From positions 1 through 33,265 of the IMG/VR virus record IMGVR_UViG_3300046371_000071: a DNA stretch of 33,265 nucleotides; one strand, given 5' to 3'. Below the pieces are notes generated by a model that ran no database searches, was not told where the DNA came from, and was given only the letters and a program-made list of their open reading frames with translations. Of this stretch, positions 1 through 9,359 are shown piece after piece. The position numbers were made by a program, and so were the translations under genes. The stretch's first letter is position 1, and each line of letters begins with the position of its first letter. The DNA comes from a virus.

Positions 1-2
1 TC

Positions 3-3000
3 GCTGACCTACCTACTCTAAACAAGCTCATTGACAAGATACCGCCTGAGAAAGTCGAGACCATTGGCGAGCGCATCTACAGCGCAGGTGTGACAGGCGG
101 ATTTGAAGGTGCGCAAGAAGCTGCATCCAACATACTGCAAAACCTTAACGAGCAAGAATACAACGCTGCTGCTGAGACGTTTGGTGGTACCGCAGAAGAA
201 GCCGCACTTGGCGGTGGAGCCGGTGCTATCTTGCAGGGTCTTGTTGACCTGTTCGCCCCACGCAGAGCCGGTAAGACCATTGGTGATGCTGTTGAAGAGA
301 TCGAAGCCGAAGGGCAGCTTGAACTATTTGATGACGCAGAAAGGCGTACTCCTGAGATAGATGAAGTCATAGACGACATAGATCAGGAAGAACGGGACAG
401 GCTGTTTGAGGAAGAACGTGCAGCCGAAGTAAGTCCTGACCAAATGTCACTGCCGGGGCTAGAACCAGAACGTGTTGGCCCACAACTACAAGGTTTGCCT
501 GCACCAGAAGGCGAGACCATTGCTGGTGAGACGTTAGCTGTAACGCCAGAAGGCGAGGCGCTAGGCAGGGAAGAGCAAAGAGAGCGCCTAGCTAGACGTG
601 CCAGAGAACGACAGATTACTGAAGAGCCAGTATCTGATGAGGTGCGAACAGGTAGAGAACGCGCCGAGATTGCTGAAAGAGAGCAGCCCGATCTGTTTCC
701 GACTGAACTTGCTGTAGCGGAAGAAGCCGCAGTAGCGCCAGAAGCAGAACCAACACCCGAATCGCGCCCTGTCACGGAAGAAGACCTCACCACTGCTGGG
801 TTTGCGCCAAACGCCGCTGTACGTAAACGTGTCATAGGTAAAGACTTAGATGATCCAGAAGTCCGGGTTGAGCTAACTAACGAGGCTAACCGTCTAAAGT
901 CTCAAAAGGTTCGGCGCGGCGTTACCCGACTGCTAGAAGGAGTACCTAGTGAGCAACGTGATCTACCTACCCCGCGCAAAAGAGAACCTGTCGCAGCAAG
1001 AAGTGGAACAGGCGATGCAGTTGATATATCAGGCGTGGAGCCTACAGCAGTCGGTGAAGATACCGCCATCGCTGCTGTGCCTGACGGACGAGCAGTGGGA
1101 GATGTTGGAAGAAGCGTTGGACAGCCTGCTGCTGGAGCAAGAAAACAGCGTGGTGCACTAGCTCGAAAGGTTACTTCGGCAGTAGCCAAGGTTAACGCAG
1201 CCCGAACTGAAGTAACTAAAGCCGAAGAAGCTGTAACAACAAAGCCAACGCAGGCTAACCAACGCAAGCTGGCGCGTGCCGAGAAGAAGCTAGAGAAAGC
1301 TACTGAAGAAGGTGTAAAAGCCAACGAGCAGCTTGCCGATATAGGCGAAGAAGTCATACCTCAAGAGACTGTAGAGGCTCAACGCCGTGCAGAGCGGGCT
1401 ATGCCAGCCACTGCCGCAGCCACACCAGCTACCGTAGAAGAGGTTTTGGCGAAGGAACCTACACCCGCCCCGGCAGAACCCACTGTAGAAGAACCTGCGG
1501 CGGACGTAGATTTACGTGCCCCAGAGGAAAAGACTGCCGACAAACAAAGCCTCCTAGCCGAACGCCGTGCAGAAAGAGACAGGCTCGTAAAAGAAGAAGG
1601 TCTCAGTAAAGCAGACGCTATGCGTGTTGCATCCGAACAAGTCCTCAACGCACCTCCGAGAGACTACACCGAGGTGTTGGATGCTTCGCTGCCTGACACT
1701 GTAAAGCGTGCGGTACGTAACAACGAACTACGTCGAGCCTTACTAGAACTAGCTAACAAGTCAGGAGATAAATTTATATCTCGCGTAGCAAAGAAGCTGT
1801 CTGACTTTACTGGTGATACTAAAATAATGATCGTACCCCCAAGCCAGTTGGGTACGGTAGATGGTAGGCAAGTTGACGGGCGGTTTATAACCGCAGACAA
1901 CACAATCGTACTGAACAAGGACTACACAGATGTGTACGTGCTACTGCACGAGATGGCGCACGCTGCAACGATCAACACTCTGAAGAATCCGTCACATCCG
2001 ACTACTAAGAAGCTGATGAAGCTGCACGAGGCTAGCAAAGAGTACCTACGTAACTCTTATGGGTCTAAGAACGTAGCGGAATTTGTTGCTGAAGCCTTTA
2101 CTAACCCCACCTTCCAAGGCGAGCTAGCTCGAATCAACCCAGACGGTAGGCCGCTTAGTGTCTGGCAAGAATTCATCCGCGTGGTATCTAACTTCCTTGG
2201 GTTGGGTAAAGAACGTGGTACTGCACAGCGCGAAGCTCAACAGTTAATCGAAGACATACTGGCACCTGCCGCCAAGCACCGTGGCGCTCCTTTGTTAGCA
2301 TCTATGACTGATCCTGCTGGCGTACGTAGAGTAGAGAAAAGACTCAAGGATGCCCTACCTAAAGGGCCGATAGCGCGTGCGAAAGAAAGAATAGTTGGCG
2401 AGTACGGCGCACTCACAGCAGGGCAGAAAAACACCGGACTAAAACGTAAAATACTTGGCTTCTTACCGAATAATGCTGTTGAAGTGGAGCTTGAAAGGGC
2501 GGGGGTAGTCGGTGTTGATAAAGTTTTTGCTGCCATAGAAAACCAACGTGGTGGCCTAACTACCGCAGAGCAGGCGGTCAGAAACAGCCTACAACCCATA
2601 CGCGAGTGGGCTGCTAAACAGTCTGGAGAAACGGTTAAAGCGTGGAATAACTTAATCTACGACAGCACCGTTGACCAAGTAGACCCAGAGCTGACGCCAC
2701 AGCAGGCACAAAAACGCTACGGCACGGAACCCGTAGACGGTACAAAACAGTTAAAGATAGACCGCTATAAAGAACTGCGAGCGATCTATAACAGTAAGAC
2801 GGTTGGTGCCGGAGGTAGGGAAAACTACACCGCTCTGCGTAAGCTGTATAAAGATCAGTACGACCAGCTTAATGACACGTTGCAAAACCGCATCGACGGG
2901 CTACCCATAGCAGAACAAGCGAAGACCAACCTCAAGAACGGTCTATACGCTAAGATGTTAGAGGCGACTAAGCTGGAACCATACTTCCCGCTGACTCGTA

Positions 3001-5222
3001 CTGGCACGTACTTCCTGTCTGTGAAGAACCCCAAGGAAGGTGCGGACTCTGCCGTGTTTGCATACGAGAACGCTGCGGAACGGTTCAGGGCAGCGGAAGC
3101 CTACGAAGCAGAAGGCTACGAAATATCGACGTTCAGCCCTAGTGACAAAGCCTCTTATGAGGACGCGCCCTCTGGTTCTTTTGTCTCCAGCATACTGGGT
3201 ATCATGAAGGTGAATAAAGTAGACCCAGAAGTTCAAGAACAGATAACACGTTTGTTCATTGAGTACCTGCCGGAGTCTTCTTTTGCTAAGTCATTGCTTC
3301 GACGTAAGGGCACTGCGGGTTATGACGTAGACGCTGTAGAAGCGGCTCGTACGAAGGCTTTTGATCTGGCACGGCAGGTAGAACGCATTAAGAACTCGCG
3401 GTTAATCGACAACGCCGTACAAGAGATGCTTGAAGCCAACCCTAAAATGGCGGATGCGAACAGTCCAGAGATCGAAGAGGTAAAAGACCGCGCTAGATTC
3501 GCCGTCAATCCGCCACTGGACAGTTTCGCTAAGAACGCAAACCGTATGGCATTTATGTGGACTATCGGCTTCAACGCCTCGTCTGCACTGGTCAACTTGT
3601 CGCAGATACCGTTGTTCGCGTACCCGATGTTGGCAGGTAAGTATGGGTTCGGAGCTACGCGGGACGCTCTAAGCGGTGCCACTAAGCTGTTTATGGGTTC
3701 TCCAACCAATAAAGACATAGCTACTTTAGCCGGAGATGCAAGAACGCCACAGTCTGTAAGAGAGGCACTACGTAAAGGTGACCTCAACGCAGCAAGAGAA
3801 GCCCTCAAAGACAAGGCATTACCATCACTGGATAACTACTATACGTTTTCTCGTGACAAAGATGGCAGGGTCACTTACGAAGTACGTAAAGACTTAGATA
3901 TAGATAAGAAACGCGCCGACGAACTAAAAGACCTCCTACCGTTGATGGAGCTTGCTTCTAGGCGGGGGCAGCTTAACTCGTCGTTCATTGCCGACACACT
4001 CAGCACGAGTCAGGCGGGACGTAAGATGTCTAAGATGGACGCGGTGACAAACGCCTCGGCCCTTATGTTCCATGAAGCAGAAGTGATGAACCGTCAAGTT
4101 ACGATGGTGGCAGCGTATAAACTCGCTCTAAAGAAGTTTGATGGTGACAAGAAGAAAGCCGCCGAAGAAGCTGTACGTGAGACGCAGTTAATAAACGGTG
4201 GTGCCACACTAGAAACTGGCCCACGATACGCCCGTGAGAGCTTAGGTCGTATTGCACTGATGTACAAAGCGTACGGCATACAGATGTACTACACGATGTT
4301 TAAGTCTGGCAGACAAGCTGTGGAGAACTTCTTTCCGGGAAATGACGCTAAGAGCAGAGAGCTACGTAATGAAGCTCTGAAACAGCTTGCCGGTGTACAC
4401 CTGTCCGCCTTGTTCTTTGCTGGGGTACAGGGTCTACCGCTGTACGGTGCGGTCTCCATGCTTATCGACATGTTTAGAGAAGATTACGAAGAAGATACGG
4501 ACACTATGCTGCGGCAGTACCTAGACAGCGAAGTGCTATTCAAGGGCGCTCTGTCTGAAATAACGGGGGTTGATGTATCGCAGCGTGTGAAGCTGACCGA
4601 CCTGCTGTTTGAAGCTGACAGGTTTAACAGTGACCCGTCCCCAGAAGAAGAAATCGCACACTTATTTGGCGGCCCTGCATGGAGCATCTACTCACGAGGC
4701 AGGGATGGTATAGACAAACTACGTGAAGGCGAGATAGAGCGTGGCATAGAAGACCTAATGCCGGGCGCTGTACGTAATGCTTATAAAGCTGTTATCAGGT
4801 ACCCGAGGGATGAGGGCATTCTCACTCGACGTGGCGATCCTATCTACGATGACCTTACAAACGGCGATTTATTAACGCAGCTACTAGGGTTCCCACCCGT
4901 CGATTACACCAGACAAGCGGACGAGACATCTACAGCCAAACGCTTAGACATAGCTGCGAGTGCTAAACGCCGTGACCTGCTGAGACGTTACTACGTTGCT
5001 AAGAGATTCGGTGACAGAGAAGGTATGCGTGACGCTCGACAATCTATGCGGGAGTTCAACGAGTCCAGAGCCGTGCGTCGAGATCGCCAGAAGCGTATAA
5101 CAGGTGACACTATTGATAGGTCAATACGTGGGCACGAGACTCGTTCTGCGGAAATGCACAACGGCACAACGCTATCGCCGTACATGAAGCGTACGGTGGA
5201 TTCAGGCGAAGGGTTCTTGTAG
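3..5222 (+). CDS. Giant virion/internal (polyvalent) protein with zincin motif, 5' end cut by window
   Basis: The frame is open to the left edge, so the N terminus is missing; a GTG at 90 is only an internal codon. At least 1739 residues remain. The first third is acidic, Pro/Ala/Glu-rich and probably disordered, followed by a charged coiled-coil-like stretch. A zinc-metallopeptidase motif HEMAH lies at nt 1947-1961, in LLHEMAHAA, with a downstream EFVAEAF that could give the third ligand. Hydrophobic stretches lie around nt 3530-3660 and 4390-4480. The C terminus is basic. Very long proteins of this style encoded at the end of phage structural operons are usually packaged internal or ejected proteins; that role is inferred from size, position and composition. 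The protease motif is seen directly; its substrate is unknown. Confidence 0.7.
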   Translation, partial: ADLPTLNKLIDKIPPEKVETIGERIYSAGVTGGFEGAQEAASNILQNLNEQEYNAAAETFGGTAEEAALGGGAGAILQGLVDLFAPRRAGKTIGDAVEEIEAEGQLELFDDAERRTPEIDEVIDDIDQEERDRLFEEERAAEVSPDQMSLPGLEPERVGPQLQGLPAPEGETIAGETLAVTPEGEALGREEQRERLARRARERQITEEPVSDEVRTGRERAEIAEREQPDLFPTELAVAEEAAVAPEAEPTPESRPVTEEDLTTAGFAPNAAVRKRVIGKDLDDPEVRVELTNEANRLKSQKVRRGVTRLLEGVPSEQRDLPTPRKREPVAARSGTGDAVDISGVEPTAVGEDTAIAAVPDGRAVGDVGRSVGQPAAGARKQRGALARKVTSAVAKVNAARTEVTKAEEAVTTKPTQANQRKLARAEKKLEKATEEGVKANEQLADIGEEVIPQETVEAQRRAERAMPATAAATPATVEEVLAKEPTPAPAEPTVEEPAADVDLRAPEEKTADKQSLLAERRAERDRLVKEEGLSKADAMRVASEQVLNAPPRDYTEVLDASLPDTVKRAVRNNELRRALLELANKSGDKFISRVAKKLSDFTGDTKIMIVPPSQLGTVDGRQVDGRFITADNTIVLNKDYTDVYVLLHEMAHAATINTLKNPSHPTTKKLMKLHEASKEYLRNSYGSKNVAEFVAEAFTNPTFQGELARINPDGRPLSVWQEFIRVVSNFLGLGKERGTAQREAQQLIEDILAPAAKHRGAPLLASMTDPAGVRRVEKRLKDALPKGPIARAKERIVGEYGALTAGQKNTGLKRKILGFLPNNAVEVELERAGVVGVDKVFAAIENQRGGLTTAEQAVRNSLQPIREWAAKQSGETVKAWNNLIYDSTVDQVDPELTPQQAQKRYGTEPVDGTKQLKIDRYKELRAIYNSKTVGAGGRENYTALRKLYKDQYDQLNDTLQNRIDGLPIAEQAKTNLKNGLYAKMLEATKLEPYFPLTRTGTYFLSVKNPKEGADSAVFAYENAAERFRAAEAYEAEGYEISTFSPSDKASYEDAPSGSFVSSILGIMKVNKVDPEVQEQITRLFIEYLPESSFAKSLLRRKGTAGYDVDAVEAARTKAFDLARQVERIKNSRLIDNAVQEMLEANPKMADANSPEIEEVKDRARFAVNPPLDSFAKNANRMAFMWTIGFNASSALVNLSQIPLFAYPMLAGKYGFGATRDALSGATKLFMGSPTNKDIATLAGDARTPQSVREALRKGDLNAAREALKDKALPSLDNYYTFSRDKDGRVTYEVRKDLDIDKKRADELKDLLPLMELASRRGQLNSSFIADTLSTSQAGRKMSKMDAVTNASALMFHEAEVMNRQVTMVAAYKLALKKFDGDKKKAAEEAVRETQLINGGATLETGPRYARESLGRIALMYKAYGIQMYYTMFKSGRQAVENFFPGNDAKSRELRNEALKQLAGVHLSALFFAGVQGLPLYGAVSMLIDMFREDYEEDTDTMLRQYLDSEVLFKGALSEITGVDVSQRVKLTDLLFEADRFNSDPSPEEEIAHLFGGPAWSIYSRGRDGIDKLREGEIERGIEDLMPGAVRNAYKAVIRYPRDEGILTRRGDPIYDDLTNGDLLTQLLGFPPVDYTRQADETSTAKRLDIAASAKRRDLLRRYYVAKRFGDREGMRDARQSMREFNESRAVRRDRQKRITGDTIDRSIRGHETRSAEMHNGTTLSPYMKRTVDSGEGFL
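949..1161 (+). CDS. Possible overprinted 70-aa gene inside the giant structural gene
   Basis: A GTG-started frame lies wholly inside the giant gene in another frame. It has an excellent ribosome binding site, AGAAGGAG at 935-942, six bases before the GTG. The product (starts MSNVIYLPRAKENL, ends LLLEQENSVVH) looks like a normal soluble protein: acidic, Leu/Gln/Glu-rich, two Trp, predicted mostly helical, with an LTDEQWEMLEEAL segment. Over the same stretch the giant protein is low-complexity Gly/Ala/Val/Asp-rich and uses GGA and AGA codons that seem rarer elsewhere in that gene, as expected if the second frame constrains it. No function is recognised. It could still be chance. Confidence 0.4.
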   Translation: MSNVIYLPRAKENLSQQEVEQAMQLIYQAWSLQQSVKIPPSLLCLTDEQWEMLEEALDSLLLEQENSVVH

Positions 5223-5228
5223 AAAAAA

Positions 5229-5266
5229 CCCCCCTACCGTGAGAAGGGGAGATCACGATAGGGGGG
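5229..5266 (-). terminator. Intrinsic terminator of the leftward early operon
   Basis: Long hairpin: CCCCCCTA (5229-5236) pairs with TAGGGGGG (5259-5266), and CGTGA (5238-5242) with TCACG (5253-5257), around a 10-nt loop. Six A's at 5223-5228 become a U-tract after the stem when read leftward. On the rightward side no T-run follows, so it suits leftward transcripts best. It lies between the stop of the giant gene (5222) and the end of the last leftward gene (5327). A weaker GATAAG/CTTATC pair flanks 5276-5313. Confidence 0.8.
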
Positions 5267-5326
5267 CGGATGGAAGATAAGACCTACGTGGGAGGAGACC
5301 GAGAGACCTTATCAGGGCGAATCGTA

Positions 5327-5557
5327 TCACACCAATCTCCAAACGCGAACACCTGAAAAATTACCTTCTAGGCCCGATCTAGCCCGTATATCCCACTCCA
5401 TATCATCCACACAAATACGTTTGATCTGTTGTAACGCCTTGTCTGTGTTTATGCACGGCACGAACACCGAACTACCTACTACCATAGAACTCCAATCGAC
5501 GACGATGCGTACCCCATCAGGGTTTAAGTCATACGTCCTGAGTGTTAAATTCGCCAT
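5327..5557 (-). CDS. Small protein of a 'GDS...RVWR' paralog family
   Basis: 76 residues from the ATG at 5557, which follows a purine-rich AGGG and clears the upstream stop at 5580-5582; an ATG at 5626 would overlap the primase gene by 47 bases and adds an odd repetitive N terminus. This is the last gene of the leftward operon. The core VGSSVFVPC, a central Lys/Arg helix, IRARSG and the ending GVRVWRLV can be laid over the proteins at 15764-16030 and 16393-16701, suggesting one small fold used three times. Function not recognised. Confidence 0.65.
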   Translation of the reverse strand: MANLTLRTYDLNPDGVRIVVDWSSMVVGSSVFVPCINTDKALQQIKRICVDDMEWDIRARSGLEGNFSGVRVWRLV

Positions 5558-5579
5558 CTGCCCTGCGCCGCTGTATATA

Positions 5580-8510
5580 CTATTCGTATAGGCTATTTTC
5601 GCTTTCATCAGCTTCATCAGTTTCATCAGCTACGTCATCTTCATCAGTCGTGCCGAACACGTTACAGTTAACTATTAGCACTCGACCTGCCGGTATTGCT
5701 GATCCTATGTGAGTGCCTTTACCCAACCGCATAGAGCCACGCTTACCACCTAACTTGTTTATCAGGTCATGCACGAACGCGCTGTAATTTATCTGATGTG
5801 CTGCACACCAAGACTTTAGGTATTTCGGCACCAAGTACGCCTTCTTTGTATCCGTTTCATACCGCGCCACTAACTTACCTTTTGGTAGTGCTTCGGGTAT
5901 GACGATGCTGTCCAGCCCGTTGCCAGAATTACTGCGTAGATCGTCCGTGCTCTTGATTATCAGTATGTTGTTGTAGTTTTCCGTGATGTAGTCATTAAGA
6001 GTCTGCTCTACTGTCGTGCCCATATCATCCACCGCCCGTAGGTTTGCTTTGAGTAACTTGATAGTCCACTTGAACAACGCCTGCATATCGTAGTCAACCA
6101 GTTCTAATTTATTGGCGATGTACGCACCAGCTAGGGTGGTAGCCGCTCCGGCAGACCAGAAACGATTTTCCGCTGTAAGCCCTGCTTTCTCATCGACTAG
6201 ACGCTGAAATTTGAGTACGAGTTTCTTAACGTCCTCCAGATTCTGCAAAACGTACTGAATGTAGATCGGCCCTGCGTGTCCGTAGTTGTTCTTGAGAGCC
6301 ATGTCAAAGCCATCGGTGTCCTTCTTGCTCTCGGTATCGTTGAAAACACGCTCTGCCCTCCACTCCATTATCCTCTGCGCCTCTGCTTTCGGCGCTTGTT
6401 TGCCTGCTGCAATACGCTCGACGACACTGGCATTGCCGGTGGTAACACACAAGAAGTGCCATGATTCACCACGAGCGCGTTCAAGGTTAGCCCCACCAGC
6501 CATACGACCACGTTGTTCCCCAGAAGATATTTGGTAAACCAAATTACTCAGTTGCCTCCACTCTGCGTTGGTCAACTCGTCTATGTAAAACGGTAGATTG
6601 CGTAACAGCTCTGCGCGGTTGAACTTGAACGAGTCGGTAGAAACTTCGGGGGTCATCATGCCTTTCTCGGCCCCCCACACCGAAGACGCTACCCGTACGG
6701 CTGCTGACTTACCGCATCCACTGAGATTAGTGTGTATGTGTAACGCGCAGGCATTCTGCGGTAGAAAGCTCATCAGGGGGGAGCCAAACGCTGTACACAC
6801 AACATACTGGTGCATCACAAGTTCAGGCCGCGTGTTGTAAAAATTAGCCATCTTCTTCCACGCTTCGAGCGTACCCTTCGGCTGGAAATACGGAATATAG
6901 GCAGCGGTAGACGTAGACGGGGGGTTATGCCGTACGTGATCTGCGTGTATCTCTCTATCACCTACGATAAAGGCACTCATGTCGTCGTTAGCCCAACCGA
7001 ACTGTCGGTGCGCTATATCTGCTGTAGCAGTAGCTTGTAATTCGTTTATCCAAGTAATCATATATAACATCAAGTCGTTGATTTGTGGGACAGCTACGCC
7101 CTGCATGGACATCTGCTTGCGTAGCTCCTCTTTTGAAGTAACCGCCGTAAGCGGCAGGGTGAACTCTCGTACTTCGTCTTGGGGCAGGTGTATCCGGCAG
7201 ACTACAGATTCACCGGCTTCTACATCCATCACCCGCTGCGTAACGTAAATATCATTGTGGTAAATAACGTGTTCGTCAACCTCACCGTCTTGGCTTATGT
7301 TCCTGACGTACACACCACCGTTCGTCCCCCGAAAATACGGACGTGGGTAAACTGGTATAACGTGTTCTGTGGAAAGTTCTTGACCGACAATTTCCGCAAC
7401 AAGCGTACCTTCTATCGGATCGCTTGGCCCATCTGACTCAACTACATACGTACCGTCTTCGTTCACTTCGGCTTCGGGTATCTTACGCCCTAGAATAATA
7501 GGCGATTTGATCTTGCCCCAGTGTGGGCACTCCGTGCAGATACCGCCGTCGTTTTCGTCGAATGTCGTGCATCGGTACGGCCCCTTGATAAGATCTAACT
7601 TCTTGAGCGTTAGTTCAGGCGTGTACTCAGGGTGCTGGTTTGAGATCTTGTGCGCGGCTTTCTCACCGTCTACGCAAAACTTGGCGATAGATAACCCTGC
7701 TCGCCACATAGGCTCACTCGTCTCGGCCTGACCTTTTATTATGCGGTGTAGTTGCTCGCATCCATTACCGTTCTGCGCTTTGAGCAGTATGCTTCTGAAT
7801 TCATACTTAATGTTGCTCATCAGTGCATCGCGTAGGCTTGCTGGCCCCTCGGCAGGCGCATACTTCTTGGGAACTGGTATCGTATCCATCCCCAATTTAC
7901 TGGCAAAAAAGTCAAAGTTAACCGTATCAGGGGTGTTGCCTATGACTTCTACTGGCGCAGGTGTCTCAGGCTTGTGGTTGTGTGTGCCTACTATACGCAG
8001 CACTCGCGCTATATCGGCGGGAACTGCGGGATCTATCTCAAGCCCGAACTCTTTGCATTTGGCTTTGAACTGGTCAGCTACTACTTTCCACTGTTCTACC
8101 GCTACGGACTCTGACAGCACCCAGTAAACGTGTACGCCACGCCCAGAGTTAACGATAAGAGGTTTTGGTAATTCTAACGCTACACGAAACTCTTGCAGCC
8201 TGAGTAGTGCTTCCCTCTGTGTAGTAAACCCCTCGTTCTTAGCAGCTTTGTCTTCGCCAATGTCTAGGTCTAAAAAGAACGACTTAATCTGCTTGGCGTC
8301 TTCACTCTTGCGGGTACCTTCTTCTTTGAAGTTACTCAACGCAAAGTACATATCCCACCCTTCACTGTCGTGGTACTCGGCGGCTTCTGCTAGTTCATCT
8401 GTCGAATGAAAGTACGTCTGCCGAACTCCGTTCGACGCTAGGTCATATTGAAGGGCGACGTATACACCCTCTGTGGGTAATACCCACCGTAAAAATTCTC
8501 TTGTATTCAT
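5580..8510 (-). CDS. Primase-helicase: AEP-like primase fused to P-loop helicase domain
   Basis: 976 residues from ATG 8510. The N-terminal part shows archaeo-eukaryotic primase signatures: FFLDLDIG with D81 and D83, then NSGRGVHVYW with H127, then an Arg-rich RIVGTHNHK. A Cys/His cluster (CTTFDENDGGICTECPHW) follows. The C-terminal half has Walker A LSGCGKSAAVR (K601), Walker B-like FYIDELTN, and the look of a DUF927/SF3-type helicase. It should prime and unwind DNA at the phage fork. The next gene upstream encodes the ssDNA-binding protein. An in-frame ATG at 8558 would add 16 residues unlike the family's usual start, so 8510 is preferred; neither start has a strong ribosome site. The tail is Asp/Glu-rich. 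Confidence 0.85.
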   Translation of the reverse strand: MNTREFLRWVLPTEGVYVALQYDLASNGVRQTYFHSTDELAEAAEYHDSEGWDMYFALSNFKEEGTRKSEDAKQIKSFFLDLDIGEDKAAKNEGFTTQREALLRLQEFRVALELPKPLIVNSGRGVHVYWVLSESVAVEQWKVVADQFKAKCKEFGLEIDPAVPADIARVLRIVGTHNHKPETPAPVEVIGNTPDTVNFDFFASKLGMDTIPVPKKYAPAEGPASLRDALMSNIKYEFRSILLKAQNGNGCEQLHRIIKGQAETSEPMWRAGLSIAKFCVDGEKAAHKISNQHPEYTPELTLKKLDLIKGPYRCTTFDENDGGICTECPHWGKIKSPIILGRKIPEAEVNEDGTYVVESDGPSDPIEGTLVAEIVGQELSTEHVIPVYPRPYFRGTNGGVYVRNISQDGEVDEHVIYHNDIYVTQRVMDVEAGESVVCRIHLPQDEVREFTLPLTAVTSKEELRKQMSMQGVAVPQINDLMLYMITWINELQATATADIAHRQFGWANDDMSAFIVGDREIHADHVRHNPPSTSTAAYIPYFQPKGTLEAWKKMANFYNTRPELVMHQYVVCTAFGSPLMSFLPQNACALHIHTNLSGCGKSAAVRVASSVWGAEKGMMTPEVSTDSFKFNRAELLRNLPFYIDELTNAEWRQLSNLVYQISSGEQRGRMAGGANLERARGESWHFLCVTTGNASVVERIAAGKQAPKAEAQRIMEWRAERVFNDTESKKDTDGFDMALKNNYGHAGPIYIQYVLQNLEDVKKLVLKFQRLVDEKAGLTAENRFWSAGAATTLAGAYIANKLELVDYDMQALFKWTIKLLKANLRAVDDMGTTVEQTLNDYITENYNNILIIKSTDDLRSNSGNGLDSIVIPEALPKGKLVARYETDTKKAYLVPKYLKSWCAAHQINYSAFVHDLINKLGGKRGSMRLGKGTHIGSAIPAGRVLIVNCNVFGTTDEDDVADETDEADESENSLYE

Positions 8511-8609
8511 GGTTGCACCCAATGCCGAGAGTACGCTATGGCAGGGATGTCGGCGCATCTTTTTCGGGGAAAAGAGAACCCCTAGCCATAGCGGAGTGAT
8601 TGTTAGAGG

Positions 8610-9359
8610 TTAGTCATCCCAACCTTCAACAATGGCACTCAGATCGTCGTCATCTTCCTTGGGTGCGGGGGCAGATTTCTTCACGACCTTTTTTGGTTCC
8701 TCTACTTGAGAGGTATCTGGCTCATCACCGAATATGTCATCAGAGTCGTCATCCTCTAACGCAACGTCAGTGCTTTTGACACTACTGGTAGTATCATTAA
8801 ACGGGTTATCAGGTTGTGCTACAAAGCCACCTTCTACAACGCCGAAAGGCGAGCGTGACACCATAGGCACGTATTCGATTACCTGTACACCGTTCAGGCG
8901 TAGGCTAACGCCGTTGTCCCGCATAGAGTACGGTACAAAAGTGAAAGCAAGGTTCACGGTACTGCCGGTAGTCAACTGAAAGTCTGTCGGCAGTTTGTTG
9001 TTCTGCGCGTCAACTTGTAGCGGGGGTGTGGTCTTGTCAGTGCCGTAAGCACCTTTCAACTTAGCCTTACCGATATAGTTGCCGTCATCGTCCTTCTTGA
9101 ACGGTAGCGGAAACTTATCGGGCCAGCCCTTTTCTTTCTTGGACTTGTAAGCCACAGCCATTGCTTTGTATAGAGCCTTAGCTTCTGCTTCCGACATTAC
9201 GAAAGACATAGAGTATTCCGCACCGTCATCCAGTGGATCACACTTAACAGAACCGCCTTTCCCACCGTTCGCTTTGTTATCGAACTTGTAGGTAGCGTCG
9301 AGTTTCGGATACAAGGCTTTTACGCCTTCAATTGTGTAGTACATAAAATCTTCAGCCAT
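8610..9359 (-). CDS. ssDNA-binding protein (gp2.5-like, acidic tail)
   Basis: 249 residues, ATG preceded by AGGAGACCAAA. The first ~170 residues are beta-rich with many Lys and aromatics, as in phage single-strand-binding OB folds; residues ~190-249 are very acidic and end DDDDLSAIVEGWDD, the typical protein-interaction tail of phage SSBs. It overlaps the end of the gene at 9352 by 8 bases and sits directly upstream of the primase-helicase, matching a role in coating the displaced strand and recruiting replication enzymes. The SSB call rests on architecture and context, not on a diagnostic motif. Confidence 0.7.
   Translation of the reverse strand: MAEDFMYYTIEGVKALYPKLDATYKFDNKANGGKGGSVKCDPLDDGAEYSMSFVMSEAEAKALYKAMAVAYKSKKEKGWPDKFPLPFKKDDDGNYIGKAKLKGAYGTDKTTPPLQVDAQNNKLPTDFQLTTGSTVNLAFTFVPYSMRDNGVSLRLNGVQVIEYVPMVSRSPFGVVEGGFVAQPDNPFNDTTSSVKSTDVALEDDDSDDIFGDEPDTSQVEEPKKVVKKSAPAPKEDDDDLSAIVEGWDD

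Noticed and set aside
6276-8127. Several rightward frames opposite the primase-helicase gene
   Set aside because: They lie fully within a well-supported gene on the other strand, lack ribosome sites and have shadow-like composition.
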